NCBI RefSeq assembly: GCF_028369065.1
Contig: NZ_JAQNDA010000011.1
Location: 62,001 to 126,000, forward strand
DNA: 64,000 bases
Reading direction: 5' to 3'
From: Marinobacter sp. SS21
GTDB taxonomy: Bacteria > Pseudomonadota > Gammaproteobacteria > Pseudomonadales > Oleiphilaceae
Positions 29,075 to 37,414 of the stretch are shown here, one piece after another; the stretch's first letter is position 1; the number at the start of each line of letters is the position of its first letter. Both the position numbers and the translations under genes were made by a program. Under the pieces are notes generated by a model. The model was given only the letters and a program-made list of their open reading frames with translations. It did not search any database and was not told where the DNA came from.

Positions 29075-30562
29075 ATGCGAGTCGGAAACCGTAGTTTGGA
29101 GGCGTCCAGGCTACTGCTCAGGCGTCGCCTGTTCAGTGTGGCGCTGGCGGTAGCCAGTCTGTTTCTGTTGGTCGCCAGTGGTGTCGCCAGTGCGGCGCAG
29201 GGGGGCGCGCTGAGCATGACCAGCCACCCGATCGGCTACCTTGTGATTGCCATCTTCGTGCTGGCCTACGCCTTCGTGATGCTTGAAGAAAAGCTTCACA
29301 TGCGCAAATCCAAGCCGGTGTTGTTGGCGGCAGGGCTGATCTGGTTCCTGGTGGCGGGGCTGGCAGCGAGTTATGGGGAGAGCGAGAGCGCCACTGAGGC
29401 GCTGAGGCACAATCTGTTGGAATACTCTGAGCTGTTACTGTTCCTGCTGGTGGCGATGACCTACATCAATGCCATGGAGGAGCGCCAGCTGTTCGATGCA
29501 TTACGGGCCTGGTTGGTGAGCAAGGGCTTTGGTTATAACGGGCTGTTCTGGATCACTGGAATCCTCGCGTTCTTTATCTCCCCCGTGGCCGACAACCTTA
29601 CCACGGCGCTGCTGATGTGTGCCGTGGTGATGAAGGTGGGAGAAAACAGTCCCCGATTTATCGGCTTGGCGTGTATCAACATCGTGGTCGCCGCCAATGC
29701 GGGCGGCGCTTTCTCGCCCTTTGGCGACATCACGACCTTGATGGTTTGGCAAAAAGGTGTGGTGGATTTCACCGAGTTTTTTGCGCTGTTCGTGCCGTCA
29801 CTGGTGAACTTCCTGGTGCCTGCGGCCATCATGCATTTCTTCATCCCCAACGAGCCGCCAAAGCAGGCGGTAGAGCAAGTCATCATGAAGCGGGGCGCCC
29901 GCAGGACGGTGGCGTTGTTCCTGCTGACCATCGCCACCGCGGTTTTGGGTCACAACTTCCTGCACTTGCCGCCGGTAGTCGGCATGATGATGGGGCTGGG
30001 CTACTTGCAGGTGTTGGGTTACTACCTGCGACTGAGCTTCGAGCGTAGTGTGGTTAAAGAGCGCGCCCAGGCCATCCGCGAAAATAATGAGCGCCTGCTG
30101 GCGCGGCTGGACAATGCCATTCCCTTTGATGTGTTCAACCCCATTGCCCGGGCCGAATGGGATACCTTGTTGTTCTTCTACGGCGTGGTGCTGTGTGTGG
30201 GCGGACTGGGTTATCTGGGGTACCTCAGCGAAGCATCCACCCTGATGTACACCAACTGGAACCAAACTGCCGCCAATACGGCGGTCGGGGTGCTGTCTGC
30301 CATCGTGGACAACATACCGGTGATGTTTGCCGTTCTCGCCATGGAGCCGGACATGTCCCACGGCCAATGGCTGCTGGTAACCCTGACTGCGGGTGTCGGC
30401 GGCTCCATGCTGTCCATCGGCTCCGCGGCGGGAGTCGCCCTGATGGGGCAGGCAAGGGGTTATTACACCATGATGACTCACCTGCGTTGGACGCCGGTGA
30501 TCGCGCTGGGCTACGCTGCCTCCATTCTGACCCACCTGTGGTTGAATGCGGATCTTTTTTGA
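29075..30562 (+). CDS. nhaD: Na+/H+ antiporter NhaD
   Basis: This 495-residue inner-membrane protein of about 12 or 13 helices exports sodium in exchange for protons, giving salt and alkali tolerance. NhaD-type motifs include FFISPVADNLTTALLMCAVV, IVVAANAGGAFSPFGDITTL and AIVDNIPVMFAVLAMEP. The N-terminus (LFSVALAVASLFLLVASGVA) looks like a cleavable signal or first helix. GAGG precedes the ATG. It stands alone and is convergent with the TetR gene. It fits a marine or halophilic habit. Confidence 0.93.
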   Translation: MRVGNRSLEASRLLLRRRLFSVALAVASLFLLVASGVASAAQGGALSMTSHPIGYLVIAIFVLAYAFVMLEEKLHMRKSKPVLLAAGLIWFLVAGLAASYGESESATEALRHNLLEYSELLLFLLVAMTYINAMEERQLFDALRAWLVSKGFGYNGLFWITGILAFFISPVADNLTTALLMCAVVMKVGENSPRFIGLACINIVVAANAGGAFSPFGDITTLMVWQKGVVDFTEFFALFVPSLVNFLVPAAIMHFFIPNEPPKQAVEQVIMKRGARRTVALFLLTIATAVLGHNFLHLPPVVGMMMGLGYLQVLGYYLRLSFERSVVKERAQAIRENNERLLARLDNAIPFDVFNPIARAEWDTLLFFYGVVLCVGGLGYLGYLSEASTLMYTNWNQTAANTAVGVLSAIVDNIPVMFAVLAMEPDMSHGQWLLVTLTAGVGGSMLSIGSAAGVALMGQARGYYTMMTHLRWTPVIALGYAASILTHLWLNADLF

Positions 30563-30647
30563 TGGTCCTTGATTGGGGCTTTGGCCCGTAAACAGGTGTG
30601 GGCCGCAGGGAAGCGGTCCGGCCAGAGCCGATTCAATCAGAGTCGAT

Positions 30648-31259
30648 TCAACCCTGGATAGAGCGCCAGGCCGCACTTGCGAGCTGCTCGCCGTAGGCCT
30701 TCGGCGAGGTCTGCACCCTTCCTGACAACCAGGCTCTGCAATAATTCTCTGAAGCACCAATGATCAGTGACGGCAGCAGTTCAAAAGGTGGGGCGATTTT
30801 CTGGGCGCTGCCAACTGCCGCAAACTTCTCCTTCAGCTCCCGGTAAGTCTTGGTGTTTCTCTCTTTAAGCTCTTGATAGTGAGGTCCTTTTACAATAGAG
30901 GATCGTGCCTGAAACTGAAAGCGCGCCCAGTCTGGGTGCTTTACAACCCAGTCCACATAGCTCAAGACCACTGAGAAAACGACTTCCTCCAGCGTGCCTG
31001 CCCTCTCCAGATAATGTACGAAGTGTTCGTGCTGATCGTCCAGAGCGGTGAAGAAAAGGGCGCCGAGAATCCCCTCCTTATTGCCAAAATGGTGGTAAAT
31101 GGCGCCAACACTGGTCTCGCAGCGCGCCTTGATGGCATCGATGGTGGTCGCCTCGATCCCGGACTCATTGAAGCAGGCCAATGCCTGCAGAAGTATTTCC
31201 CGCTTTAAGCCTGCTCTGCGGCCTGGAAAGCGTCGCTCCAAGATACTGATTTCACTCAT
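30648..31259 (-). CDS. TetR-family transcriptional regulator
   Basis: 203 residues with a TetR helix-turn-helix at about 19-65 (KREILLQALACFNESGIEAT, then TSVGAIYHHFGNKEGILGAL) and an all-helical ligand domain after it. It is divergent from two hotdog-fold genes. The gap contains a perfect 19-bp palindrome (31356-31374) overlapping a likely promoter, so it most probably represses the hotdog genes and itself. The ligand is unknown; a fatty acyl-CoA is a reasonable guess given the targets. Confidence 0.92.
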   Translation of the reverse strand: MSEISILERRFPGRRAGLKREILLQALACFNESGIEATTIDAIKARCETSVGAIYHHFGNKEGILGALFFTALDDQHEHFVHYLERAGTLEEVVFSVVLSYVDWVVKHPDWARFQFQARSSIVKGPHYQELKERNTKTYRELKEKFAAVGSAQKIAPPFELLPSLIIGASENYCRAWLSGRVQTSPKAYGEQLASAAWRSIQG

Positions 31260-31320
31260 AAGATCTTCACTTGTTCAGATGTCCATCGGGAGATTCCGCG
31301 GTGGCTCCACATTTTAACCC

Positions 31321-31349
31321 TTGACACCCGCTTCAAAAACAGAATATTT
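31321..31349 (+). promoter_or_regulatory. Candidate promoter for the hotdog-gene pair
   Basis: TTGACA at 31321-31326 is a perfect -35. ATATTT at 31344-31349, after a 17-nt spacer, is an acceptable -10. It overlaps one AACAGAATA half-site and is followed by the palindrome at 31356-31374. Confidence 0.5.
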
Positions 31350-31374
31350 TTCGCAAACAGAATAGTATTCTGTT
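31338..31374. promoter_or_regulatory. TetR operator candidate
   Basis: AACAGAATAGTATTCTGTT (31356-31374) is a perfect inverted repeat about a central G. The same half-site AACAGAATA occurs again at 31338-31346, exactly 18 bp upstream. The block overlaps and follows the promoter elements between the TetR gene and the hotdog genes. Confidence 0.75.
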
Positions 31375-31417
31375 AAGAAATTTCTGTTCATTTACAGTTA
31401 ATACGGAGTGGTGATTT

Positions 31418-31858
31418 ATGAGCCAAGCCCTTGCCGCCTTCGGCGCCTTCGGTCCTGAGAGTTTCTCGAACATGGTGTGCCAGCAGGCGCCTTATTTCAG
31501 CACGATCAACCCGCAACTTACTGAACTTAAGCCAGGTTTGGCTGAAGCCCGGGTTCCTTTCCGAAAGGAGATCACCAATCACCTGGGGACTGTCCACGCC
31601 ATTGCGATGTGTAATGTGGCTGAACTGGTCGCCGGCTTGATGACTGATGTTTCCATTCCCAGTGGTGGCAGATGGATCCCCCAGGGGATGACGGTTAACT
31701 ATCTGGCGAAAGCGAAGACCGACCTCAGGGCAGTAGCCTGCGGCGAGGCGGTCGACTGGGACACGGCGGGCGAAAAAGTGGTACCGGTCGAGGTCTTCAA
31801 TGAAGAAGGCGAGAAGGTATTTACCGCAGAGATCACGATGAACGTAAAGATCGCCTAG
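31418..31858 (+). CDS. Hotdog-fold protein (DUF4442/PaaI-like), copy 1
   Basis: 146 residues of the thioesterase-like hotdog fold. The conserved block NHLGTVHAIAMCNVAELVAG, then IPQGMTVNYLAKAKTDLRA, fits DUF4442 and PaaI-type acyl-CoA thioesterases. The HLGT-H-A--MCN-AEL pattern would hold the active-site helix. The substrate is not known. The start is ATG 31418. It is the first gene of a pair with the paralogue at 31929 and sits behind the TetR operator. A 13-bp hairpin separates the two. Confidence 0.85.
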   Translation: MSQALAAFGAFGPESFSNMVCQQAPYFSTINPQLTELKPGLAEARVPFRKEITNHLGTVHAIAMCNVAELVAGLMTDVSIPSGGRWIPQGMTVNYLAKAKTDLRAVACGEAVDWDTAGEKVVPVEVFNEEGEKVFTAEITMNVKIA

Positions 31859-31874
31859 TGATGATGAGCGCGAC

Positions 31875-31908
31875 GGCCTGATAGAGCGCTAGGTAGCTCT
31901 ATCAGGCC
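31875..31908 (+). terminator. Hairpin between the two hotdog genes
   Basis: A perfect 13-bp stem (GGCCTGATAGAGC / GCTCTATCAGGCC) with an 8-nt loop. Only a short TT follows, so it may be a partial terminator or an mRNA-stability element that lowers expression of the second gene. Confidence 0.5.
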
Positions 31909-31928
31909 TTCTGCGAAAGGAAAGTTGA

Positions 31929-32405
31929 ATGAAAACATCGTTGAGCACGCTCCAAATATGGGAAAACCTGGCCTCCAAACCCGGAGGTAAATGGGCTTTC
32001 TCCAAGTTTCTGTGTCTGAAGGCGCCGTACTTTGGCAGCATTTCCCCGAGCTTCAAAGAACTGAAGCCCAGCTATTGTGAAGTGCATGTCGCCAAGCGCA
32101 GATCTGTTCTCAATCATCTGGGAACCATGCATGCCATTGCCATGTGCAACATGGCAGAGCTCGCGGGCGGAACAATGACCGAGGTCACCGTTCCCTCGAC
32201 TCATCGCTGGATTCCACAGGGCATGACCGTTGAATACCTGAAGAAGGCCAGTACAGACCTGGTTGCGGTGGCCCGGCCGTCGGAAAAGGCGGATTGGAGT
32301 GAACCGGGAGTCTATCTGGTGGATGTCGAGATCAAAGACACCAAGGATGCCCCGGTATTCCGGGCCAGGATTTCCATGTGGGTCTCGCCAAAGAAGGCGT
32401 CGTAA
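31929..32405 (+). CDS. Hotdog-fold protein (DUF4442/PaaI-like), copy 2
   Basis: 158 residues, a diverged paralogue of the gene at 31418. The best shared block is NHLGTMHAIAMCNMAELAGG and RWIPQGMTVEYLKKASTDL. The N-terminus is about 13 residues longer. Probably an acyl-CoA thioesterase-like enzyme, substrate unknown. A ribosome site AAAGG lies before the ATG. Two paralogues side by side may form a heteromer or reflect a recent duplication. Confidence 0.85.
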   Translation: MKTSLSTLQIWENLASKPGGKWAFSKFLCLKAPYFGSISPSFKELKPSYCEVHVAKRRSVLNHLGTMHAIAMCNMAELAGGTMTEVTVPSTHRWIPQGMTVEYLKKASTDLVAVARPSEKADWSEPGVYLVDVEIKDTKDAPVFRARISMWVSPKKAS

Positions 32406-32420
32406 TGGGTCTTGCCCAGT

Positions 32421-32461
32421 AACAACAAAGCCCGGGTCTTTCGACACCGGGCTTTGTTGTT
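32421..32461. terminator. Bidirectional terminator between hotdog gene and tRNA-Pro
   Basis: A perfect 15-bp stem (AACAACAAAGCCCGG / CCGGGCTTTGTTGTT) around an 11-nt loop. It serves the plus-strand hotdog gene and the minus-strand tRNA, which converge here. Confidence 0.85.
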
Positions 32462-32469
32462 GATCGATA

Positions 32470-32546
32470 TGGTCGGGACGGCAGGATTTGAACCTGCGAC
32501 CACCTGCACCCCATACAGGTGCGCTACCAGGCTGCGCTACGCCCCG
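32470..32546 (-). tRNA. tRNA-Pro (anticodon GGG)
   Basis: The 77-nt minus-strand sequence folds as a cloverleaf. The acceptor stem is CGGGGCG / CGTCCCG with one G-T pair, and there is a D-arm GCGCAGCCTGGTAGCGC, as in E. coli tRNA-Pro. The anticodon stem CCTGT / GCAGG holds loop ATGGGGT (anticodon GGG). The T-arm is GCAGGTTCAAATCCTGC and the encoded 3' end is ACCA. Confidence 0.95.
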
Positions 32547-33049
32547 AGACGCTACCGGAGGCCCGTGATGCAAGCCAGGCTTGCTGGGTTCCGTGTTACT
32601 GCTGCGAATGCCTTCAGTAACTTAGCGGGAGCGAAGTCTACACTAGCCATTGCCAAAAGGAAACAGCTTTTTGGCAATGGTGACGTCGCCGTGGCCAATG
32701 CCGGGGAGTTGGTGAATGCCGGCGTTTTTCTGGTGGGTTTGCGTGGTGGGGCGAAAGGGCGATGCGCGCCGGTGACGAGCCAGTTTGTGTCGGGTGGGCA
32801 GGTGATATTTGTTTAGTGATGTAAAAATGATCGATGGCCGGGCGCTGCTATTGTGAAGTCGTTGTTTGGGGTGAATGGCGACCAACACAAGGGGCCGTGT
32901 GAAGTGTAGAGTGCAGTCGATCCATAGGTGGCCCGGCGGCTTGGCCGTTTTGAACTTTTGAGGTCAAACCAATAAACTGGTTCGAGTATTTCCAAAGCAA
33001 AGGCTATGGCCTTTCCTTGAAGTTGACTCGAATACAGGAGGCTCTGTCT
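32547..33049. other. Gene-free gap with one inverted repeat
   Basis: 503 nt between tRNA-Pro and the BCCT gene. No open frame here has convincing codon use or family motifs. CCATTGCCAAAAG (32648-32660) is inverted at 32667-32680 (CTTTTTGGCAATGG), making a 13-bp stem with one bulge. The tRNA promoter (minus strand) and the BCCT promoter must both lie here. Confidence 0.5.
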
Positions 33050-34639
33050 GTGGGCAACGTTGTCAAAGACGAGTATCAAACCGATTACGTGGTCGGTCAG
33101 GATAATATCAATCCGTTCGGCCTGGATCTTCATCAACCCGTGTTTCCCATTGCGGCGGTGCTGGTTGTGCTGTTCGTGGCTGGCACCATGATCTTCCCGG
33201 CAGCGTCCAAGGAATTGCTGGACGGTGCCAAGTGGGGGGCGATCAATACGTTCGACTGGTTTTTCCTGATCAGTGCGAACATCTTTGTTGTGGTCTGTCT
33301 GGCGCTGATCTTTATGCCGGTGGGTCGCATCCGGTTGGGAGGCCAGGACGCCCGCCCAGAGTTCTCCACCGTGTCCTGGTTTGCCATGCTGTTTGCCGCA
33401 GGCATGGGCATTGGCCTGATGTTCTGGGCGGTGGCGGAGCCGGTTGCCTACTACACGGACTGGTATGGAACCCCATTGGGTGCCGAGCCCAACTCGGACG
33501 AAGGCGCGCGTATGGCAATGGGGGCGACCATGTACCACTGGGGACTGCACCCCTGGGCGATCTATGCGGTTGTGGCACTGTCTTTGGCGTTCTTCGCCTT
33601 CAACAAAGGCATGCCGCTGACAATCCGCTCGGCGTTCTTCCCCTTATTGCGAGACCGGGTCTGGGGCTGGCCGGGACACATCATTGATATCCTGGCGGTA
33701 CTGGCCACCATCTTTGGCCTGGCCACCTCGCTGGGCTTTGGCGCGCAGCAGGCCGCTTCCGGGATTGACTACCTGTTTGGCACCTCCAGCGGCATCAGTA
33801 CCCAGATGACCATCATTACCGGCGTTACCCTGGTGGCCCTGATATCCGTCCTGCGGGGCCTGGATGGCGGGGTCAAGGTCCTGAGTAACATCAACATGGT
33901 GTTGGCGGGGTTGCTGCTGTTCTTCATAGTGTTCGCCGGCCCTACCATGACCGTGCTGGACACGATGTGGGTCACCTCGTCGGCGTATGTGGCCAACATC
34001 GTACCGCTGAGTAACCCGTTCGGTCGGGAGGATGAGGCCTGGTTCCATGGCTGGACCGTGTTCTACTGGGCCTGGTGGATTTCCTGGTCACCGTTTGTGG
34101 GAATGTTCATTGCCCGGGTGTCCAAGGGCCGTACCGTGCGGGAATTCATCACCGCGGTGCTGGTGGTTCCAACCCTGATTACGGTGCTGTGGATGAGTGC
34201 GTTCGGTGGCACGGCACTGGAGCAGATCCAGGAGGGCATCGGTGCGCTCGCGGCCAACGGCCTGACCGAGGTGCCGCTGGCGATGTTCCAGATGCTGGAA
34301 AACCTGCCTCTGGTCACCGTGACCTCGTTCATTGGTATCGTGCTGGTGCTGGTGTTCTTCGTGACTTCCTCGGATTCCGGTTCCCTGGTGATTGACAGCA
34401 TCACCGCCGGGGGCAAGACCGATGCGCCCACGGCCCAACGGGTGTTCTGGGTGATCATGGAAGGTGCGATAGCGGCGGCCCTGATCTTTGGCGGTGGAGA
34501 CGACGCGCTGGGGGCGATCCAGGCCTCGGCGATAACCGCCGGTCTGCCGTTCACTGCCATTCTGCTGGCCATGACCTGGGGTTTGTTGAAAGGGCTAAGT
34601 CATGAGCGCAAGCTGTTGATGGCCGAGGGGAAACTGTAA
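33050..34639 (+). CDS. BCCT-family betaine/carnitine/choline transporter
   Basis: This 529-residue, 12-helix carrier imports trimethylammonium compounds, usually as osmoprotectants, with Na+ or H+. The BCCT signature WTVFYWAWWISWSPFVGMFI, followed by ARVSKGRTVREF, is present, and FAAGMGIGLMFWAVAEP lies in the first substrate-binding helices. The start is GTG 33050, with a perfect AGGAGG at 33036-33041 eight nt upstream. A TTG at 33017 is in frame but has no such site. The C-terminus is short, without a long regulatory tail. The exact substrate is open. Confidence 0.93.
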   Translation: MGNVVKDEYQTDYVVGQDNINPFGLDLHQPVFPIAAVLVVLFVAGTMIFPAASKELLDGAKWGAINTFDWFFLISANIFVVVCLALIFMPVGRIRLGGQDARPEFSTVSWFAMLFAAGMGIGLMFWAVAEPVAYYTDWYGTPLGAEPNSDEGARMAMGATMYHWGLHPWAIYAVVALSLAFFAFNKGMPLTIRSAFFPLLRDRVWGWPGHIIDILAVLATIFGLATSLGFGAQQAASGIDYLFGTSSGISTQMTIITGVTLVALISVLRGLDGGVKVLSNINMVLAGLLLFFIVFAGPTMTVLDTMWVTSSAYVANIVPLSNPFGREDEAWFHGWTVFYWAWWISWSPFVGMFIARVSKGRTVREFITAVLVVPTLITVLWMSAFGGTALEQIQEGIGALAANGLTEVPLAMFQMLENLPLVTVTSFIGIVLVLVFFVTSSDSGSLVIDSITAGGKTDAPTAQRVFWVIMEGAIAAALIFGGGDDALGAIQASAITAGLPFTAILLAMTWGLLKGLSHERKLLMAEGKL

Positions 34640-34958
34640 GAATTGTGCCGCGATTCAACAAACTCGGAGGCTCGCTTCGTTTTTCATTGTTTCGTTGCAC
34701 AATGTTTCATTGCCGTAATGGCGCGACATCGCCCCATGGTCGTAGGTGTTCACGGACGCCGAGTCCTTCGTAGGATGTGGTGAGCAAAGCGAACCGCATC
34801 GTGCTCACGTCTGCATGGTCTTGGCGCTGATGCGGTTCGCTTTGCTCACCGCATCCTACGGGGTTATTGAGGTCAAAGATCAAAGTAGCCGTTGCCAACC
34901 CAGTTAGACAAGCCTTGGGATGGAGAAATCGGGGGGCTGTGGGCGTGTTCTGGAACAG
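34640..34958. other. Gene-free gap holding a REP-like palindrome
   Basis: 319 nt between the BCCT gene and the convergent ATP-grasp gene. The main content is the palindrome at 34769-34860. No coding frame is convincing. Confidence 0.6.
34769..34860. repeat. REP-like palindromic element, copy 1 (paired arms)
   Basis: Arms at 34769-34800 and 34829-34860 are 32 nt each and inverted with one mismatch. The core of each is GGTTCGCTTTGCTCACCGC or its complement. Related units occur at 43917-43947 and 59613-59648. Two inverted units with a 28-nt spacer resemble a bacterial REP doublet. Confidence 0.85.
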
Positions 34959-35903
34959 CTACTGGCCAAACATCTCCATGGCGTAGGACACCCGGCCTTC
35001 CGGGGTAAAGTGGGGGCGCTTCAGTTTCTCAATGGTGCGCAGCCGGGTCAGCAGCCCACGGCCGTTGGCCATCTGGATCGCCAGCCCGGGGCGGGCGTTC
35101 AGTTCCAACAACAGGGGTCCGGCTTTGGCATCCACCACCAGATCCACGCCCATGTAGCCCAGGCCGGTCGCCTCGTAGCACCGGGACGCCATCACCAACA
35201 TGTGGTTCCAGTCGTCGATCCTGAGGTCGCTCAAGGGCAATCCGGTGTCCGGGTGCAGGGTAATGGTGCGGTTGAACTGCACCGCATTCAGGCTGTGCCC
35301 GGTGCCAATGTCCAGCCCGACACCCACGGCGCCCTGGTGAAGATTCGCCTTACCGTCCGAATCGGTGGTGGCCAATCGCAGCATCGCCATCACCGGGTAG
35401 CCCTGGAACACCACGATGCGAATGTCGGGTACGCCCTGGAAAGAATATTTGGCCAGCGATGCCGATGGTTGCACTAAGTCCTCGACAATGGCCACATCGG
35501 GGGTGCCGCCCAGGGAGTAGAGGCCGGCGAGGATGTTGGACAAGTGGCGCTCGAGAAAACCAAGGCTGACCGAGGCGCCAGAGGCCTTGATGTAGCGGTC
35601 TTCCTCCCGGCGGGTAATCACCGTAATGCCTTTGCCGCCGGAGCCCTTGGCCGGTTTGATGGCGAAGCCGTCAAGCTCCTCGACCAGTTCGCGGAAATGG
35701 CTAATCTCGTGCTGCTGCCGTACGACCTGCAGTAGCTTGGGCGTCTGCACCTCATACTCTGCTGCCAGCAGCTTGGTCTTCAGCTTGTTGTCCACCAGAG
35801 GGTAGGACGACCGGTCATTGTAACGGCCGATGTAGTCCACGTTGCGCCGGTTCATGCTGAGAATGCCTGCCCGGTGAAGGCGCAGGGGCGAGATCCAGTT
35901 CAT
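34959..35903 (-). CDS. ATP-grasp alpha-L-glutamate ligase-like protein (RimK-related)
   Basis: 314 residues of the ATP-grasp fold. Visible parts are NRRNVDYIGRYNDRSSYPLV, the nucleotide-binding GFAIKPAKGSGGKGITVI, PDIRIVVFQGYPVMAMLRLA and the metal-site end LLLELNARPGLAIQMANGRG. Such enzymes join an amino acid, often glutamate, to a carboxylate; the acceptor is unknown here. Its ATG overlaps the stop of the 7TM gene by 4 nt (ATGA), so it is translationally coupled as the third gene of the retropepsin operon. RefSeq-style names for this trio refer to osmotic tolerance (Rlo proteins), which I recall but cannot check. Confidence 0.9.
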   Translation of the reverse strand: MNWISPLRLHRAGILSMNRRNVDYIGRYNDRSSYPLVDNKLKTKLLAAEYEVQTPKLLQVVRQQHEISHFRELVEELDGFAIKPAKGSGGKGITVITRREEDRYIKASGASVSLGFLERHLSNILAGLYSLGGTPDVAIVEDLVQPSASLAKYSFQGVPDIRIVVFQGYPVMAMLRLATTDSDGKANLHQGAVGVGLDIGTGHSLNAVQFNRTITLHPDTGLPLSDLRIDDWNHMLVMASRCYEATGLGYMGVDLVVDAKAGPLLLELNARPGLAIQMANGRGLLTRLRTIEKLKRPHFTPEGRVSYAMEMFGQ

Positions 35904-37414
35904 TGATCATAGGCCTTCATCGGGTGAAAGCGGCGCAGCTCACTCAGTTTGTAGCCAGTGTACTGGCCCATCAGCAGGATCAGGCCGAGGATGACCAGGT
36001 GCAGTTCGGGGAAGTTGAAAGTCAGGTGGCCGGCCAGTGGGGCGCTCATTGCCAGATAGGCGCACACGGCCACAAACAGACTGCCAAAGCCCTGTATGAC
36101 CACTTCCCGGGGACCTTCTTCCTCCCACAGAATGGACATCCGTTCGATGGTCCAGGCCAGAATAATCATCGGGAAGAAGGTCACTGTCATGCCGGTATTG
36201 AAACCCATTTGATAGCCGACAATGCTGATGCCGGTGGTAATGAAGATAACCAGGATGATCAGCGCGGATATCCGCGAGACCAGCAACAGGTTCAACGCGG
36301 ATAGGTAGCCGCGCATCAACAGGCCCAGGGAAACCACGGAAATGAACGCCACCAGGCCCGGGATCAGGGAGGTTTGCACAAAGGCGACGGCAATCAGCAC
36401 CGGCATGAATGTGCCGGATGTCCGAATGCCGATCACGATCCGCATAAAGGCAACGATCATGGCGCCGAGTGGCAGCAGTAACAGCATGCGAAACATGCCT
36501 TGTTCTTCAATCGGTAGCTGGTAGAGGCTGATAAAGCCCAAACCATTCTCGTTGGCCTGCGCCCTTGCCAACTCAAGCGCCGGGACCGTTTGCCTGAGCA
36601 TGGAGAAGGTCACCTGGGATTCGCTGCCACCGACCACGTCAAGCAGGGAAACGGCGGCTTGCCGCCACAGCACGACGTTCTCAGGCAGTCCCTGGGTGCC
36701 TGTGTGAGGGTTGAAGGTGAGCCATTGTTCGCCGTCGTAGATCTGCAGGAAGGGCTTCAGCCGTTGTCGGCGGCGAGCATCCTCCAGCTGAAGGCCGTCG
36801 GCAATGCGGGCGGGAATGCCGGCGTGATTGAGCATGCGGGTGAGCAGTTCTACATAATTGGTGCCCGAGACCAGCAGGGTGGTGTTCTGCTGCGGGTTCT
36901 CCGGTTGCATCAGCTTGATCAGCTCGCGGGTCAGGCTCTCGGGGCTGCTGGACCTTTCCCGTGCCTGCTGCAGCACCTCGCGGACAGCCGTAGCCTGGGG
37001 CTCCTCCCAGAACATTCGCTCCGCCTCGGGTGGTCGTTTGGGGATGGGGCCTCCGACGCTGTCATCCGACACCAGCTGAACCTTGAAGTACAGGGTTTGT
37101 GCGCCGGACGCATAGCGCTTGGACCACTCGGCGCGACGATTGCCGCTTTCTTCAATGATTGAAAAACCGTAACCAGGGGAGGCGGCTTGCTCGGTCAGCA
37201 ACTGAAATCCGGGTGGCTGGTCCGGAATGTTCAGGCTGGCCATCACCGGTCGGTTCTCGGCCTGGAAATCGATACGGGCCTCGACCAGCCAGACCGGGTG
37301 TTGTTCCCCTTCAAACCAGGGAATGCCGAGTTCGACATGACGCAAAACCGCCAGGGCGAGCCCGGCGGTGATCAGCAGGAAGATGGCAAAGAAAAACGGC
37401 GAGCGGGAGGTCAC
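35900..37414 (-). CDS. 7TM protein with inactive transglutaminase domain
   Basis: 504 residues. An N-terminal signal-anchor helix (FFFAIFLLITAGLALAVL) is followed by a periplasmic region with an inactive transglutaminase-like domain (about 130-275; TTLLVSGTNYVELLTRMLNH, AGIPARIADGLQLEDARRR) and then seven C-terminal membrane helices (from about 310). This architecture defines the RloB/7TM-transglutaminase family, always seen with an ATP-grasp ligase and a retropepsin. The start is GTG at 37414, overlapping the previous stop by 4 nt. It may sense or handle a peptide at the inner membrane, which is an inference. Confidence 0.9.
   Translation of the reverse strand: MTSRSPFFFAIFLLITAGLALAVLRHVELGIPWFEGEQHPVWLVEARIDFQAENRPVMASLNIPDQPPGFQLLTEQAASPGYGFSIIEESGNRRAEWSKRYASGAQTLYFKVQLVSDDSVGGPIPKRPPEAERMFWEEPQATAVREVLQQARERSSSPESLTRELIKLMQPENPQQNTTLLVSGTNYVELLTRMLNHAGIPARIADGLQLEDARRRQRLKPFLQIYDGEQWLTFNPHTGTQGLPENVVLWRQAAVSLLDVVGGSESQVTFSMLRQTVPALELARAQANENGLGFISLYQLPIEEQGMFRMLLLLPLGAMIVAFMRIVIGIRTSGTFMPVLIAVAFVQTSLIPGLVAFISVVSLGLLMRGYLSALNLLLVSRISALIILVIFITTGISIVGYQMGFNTGMTVTFFPMIILAWTIERMSILWEEEGPREVVIQGFGSLFVAVCAYLAMSAPLAGHLTFNFPELHLVILGLILLMGQYTGYKLSELRRFHPMKAYDQ

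Noticed and set aside
32412..32816. Possible 134-codon gene across tRNA-Pro
   Set aside because: It reads through the terminator and the tRNA in antisense; the apparent protein is an artefact.
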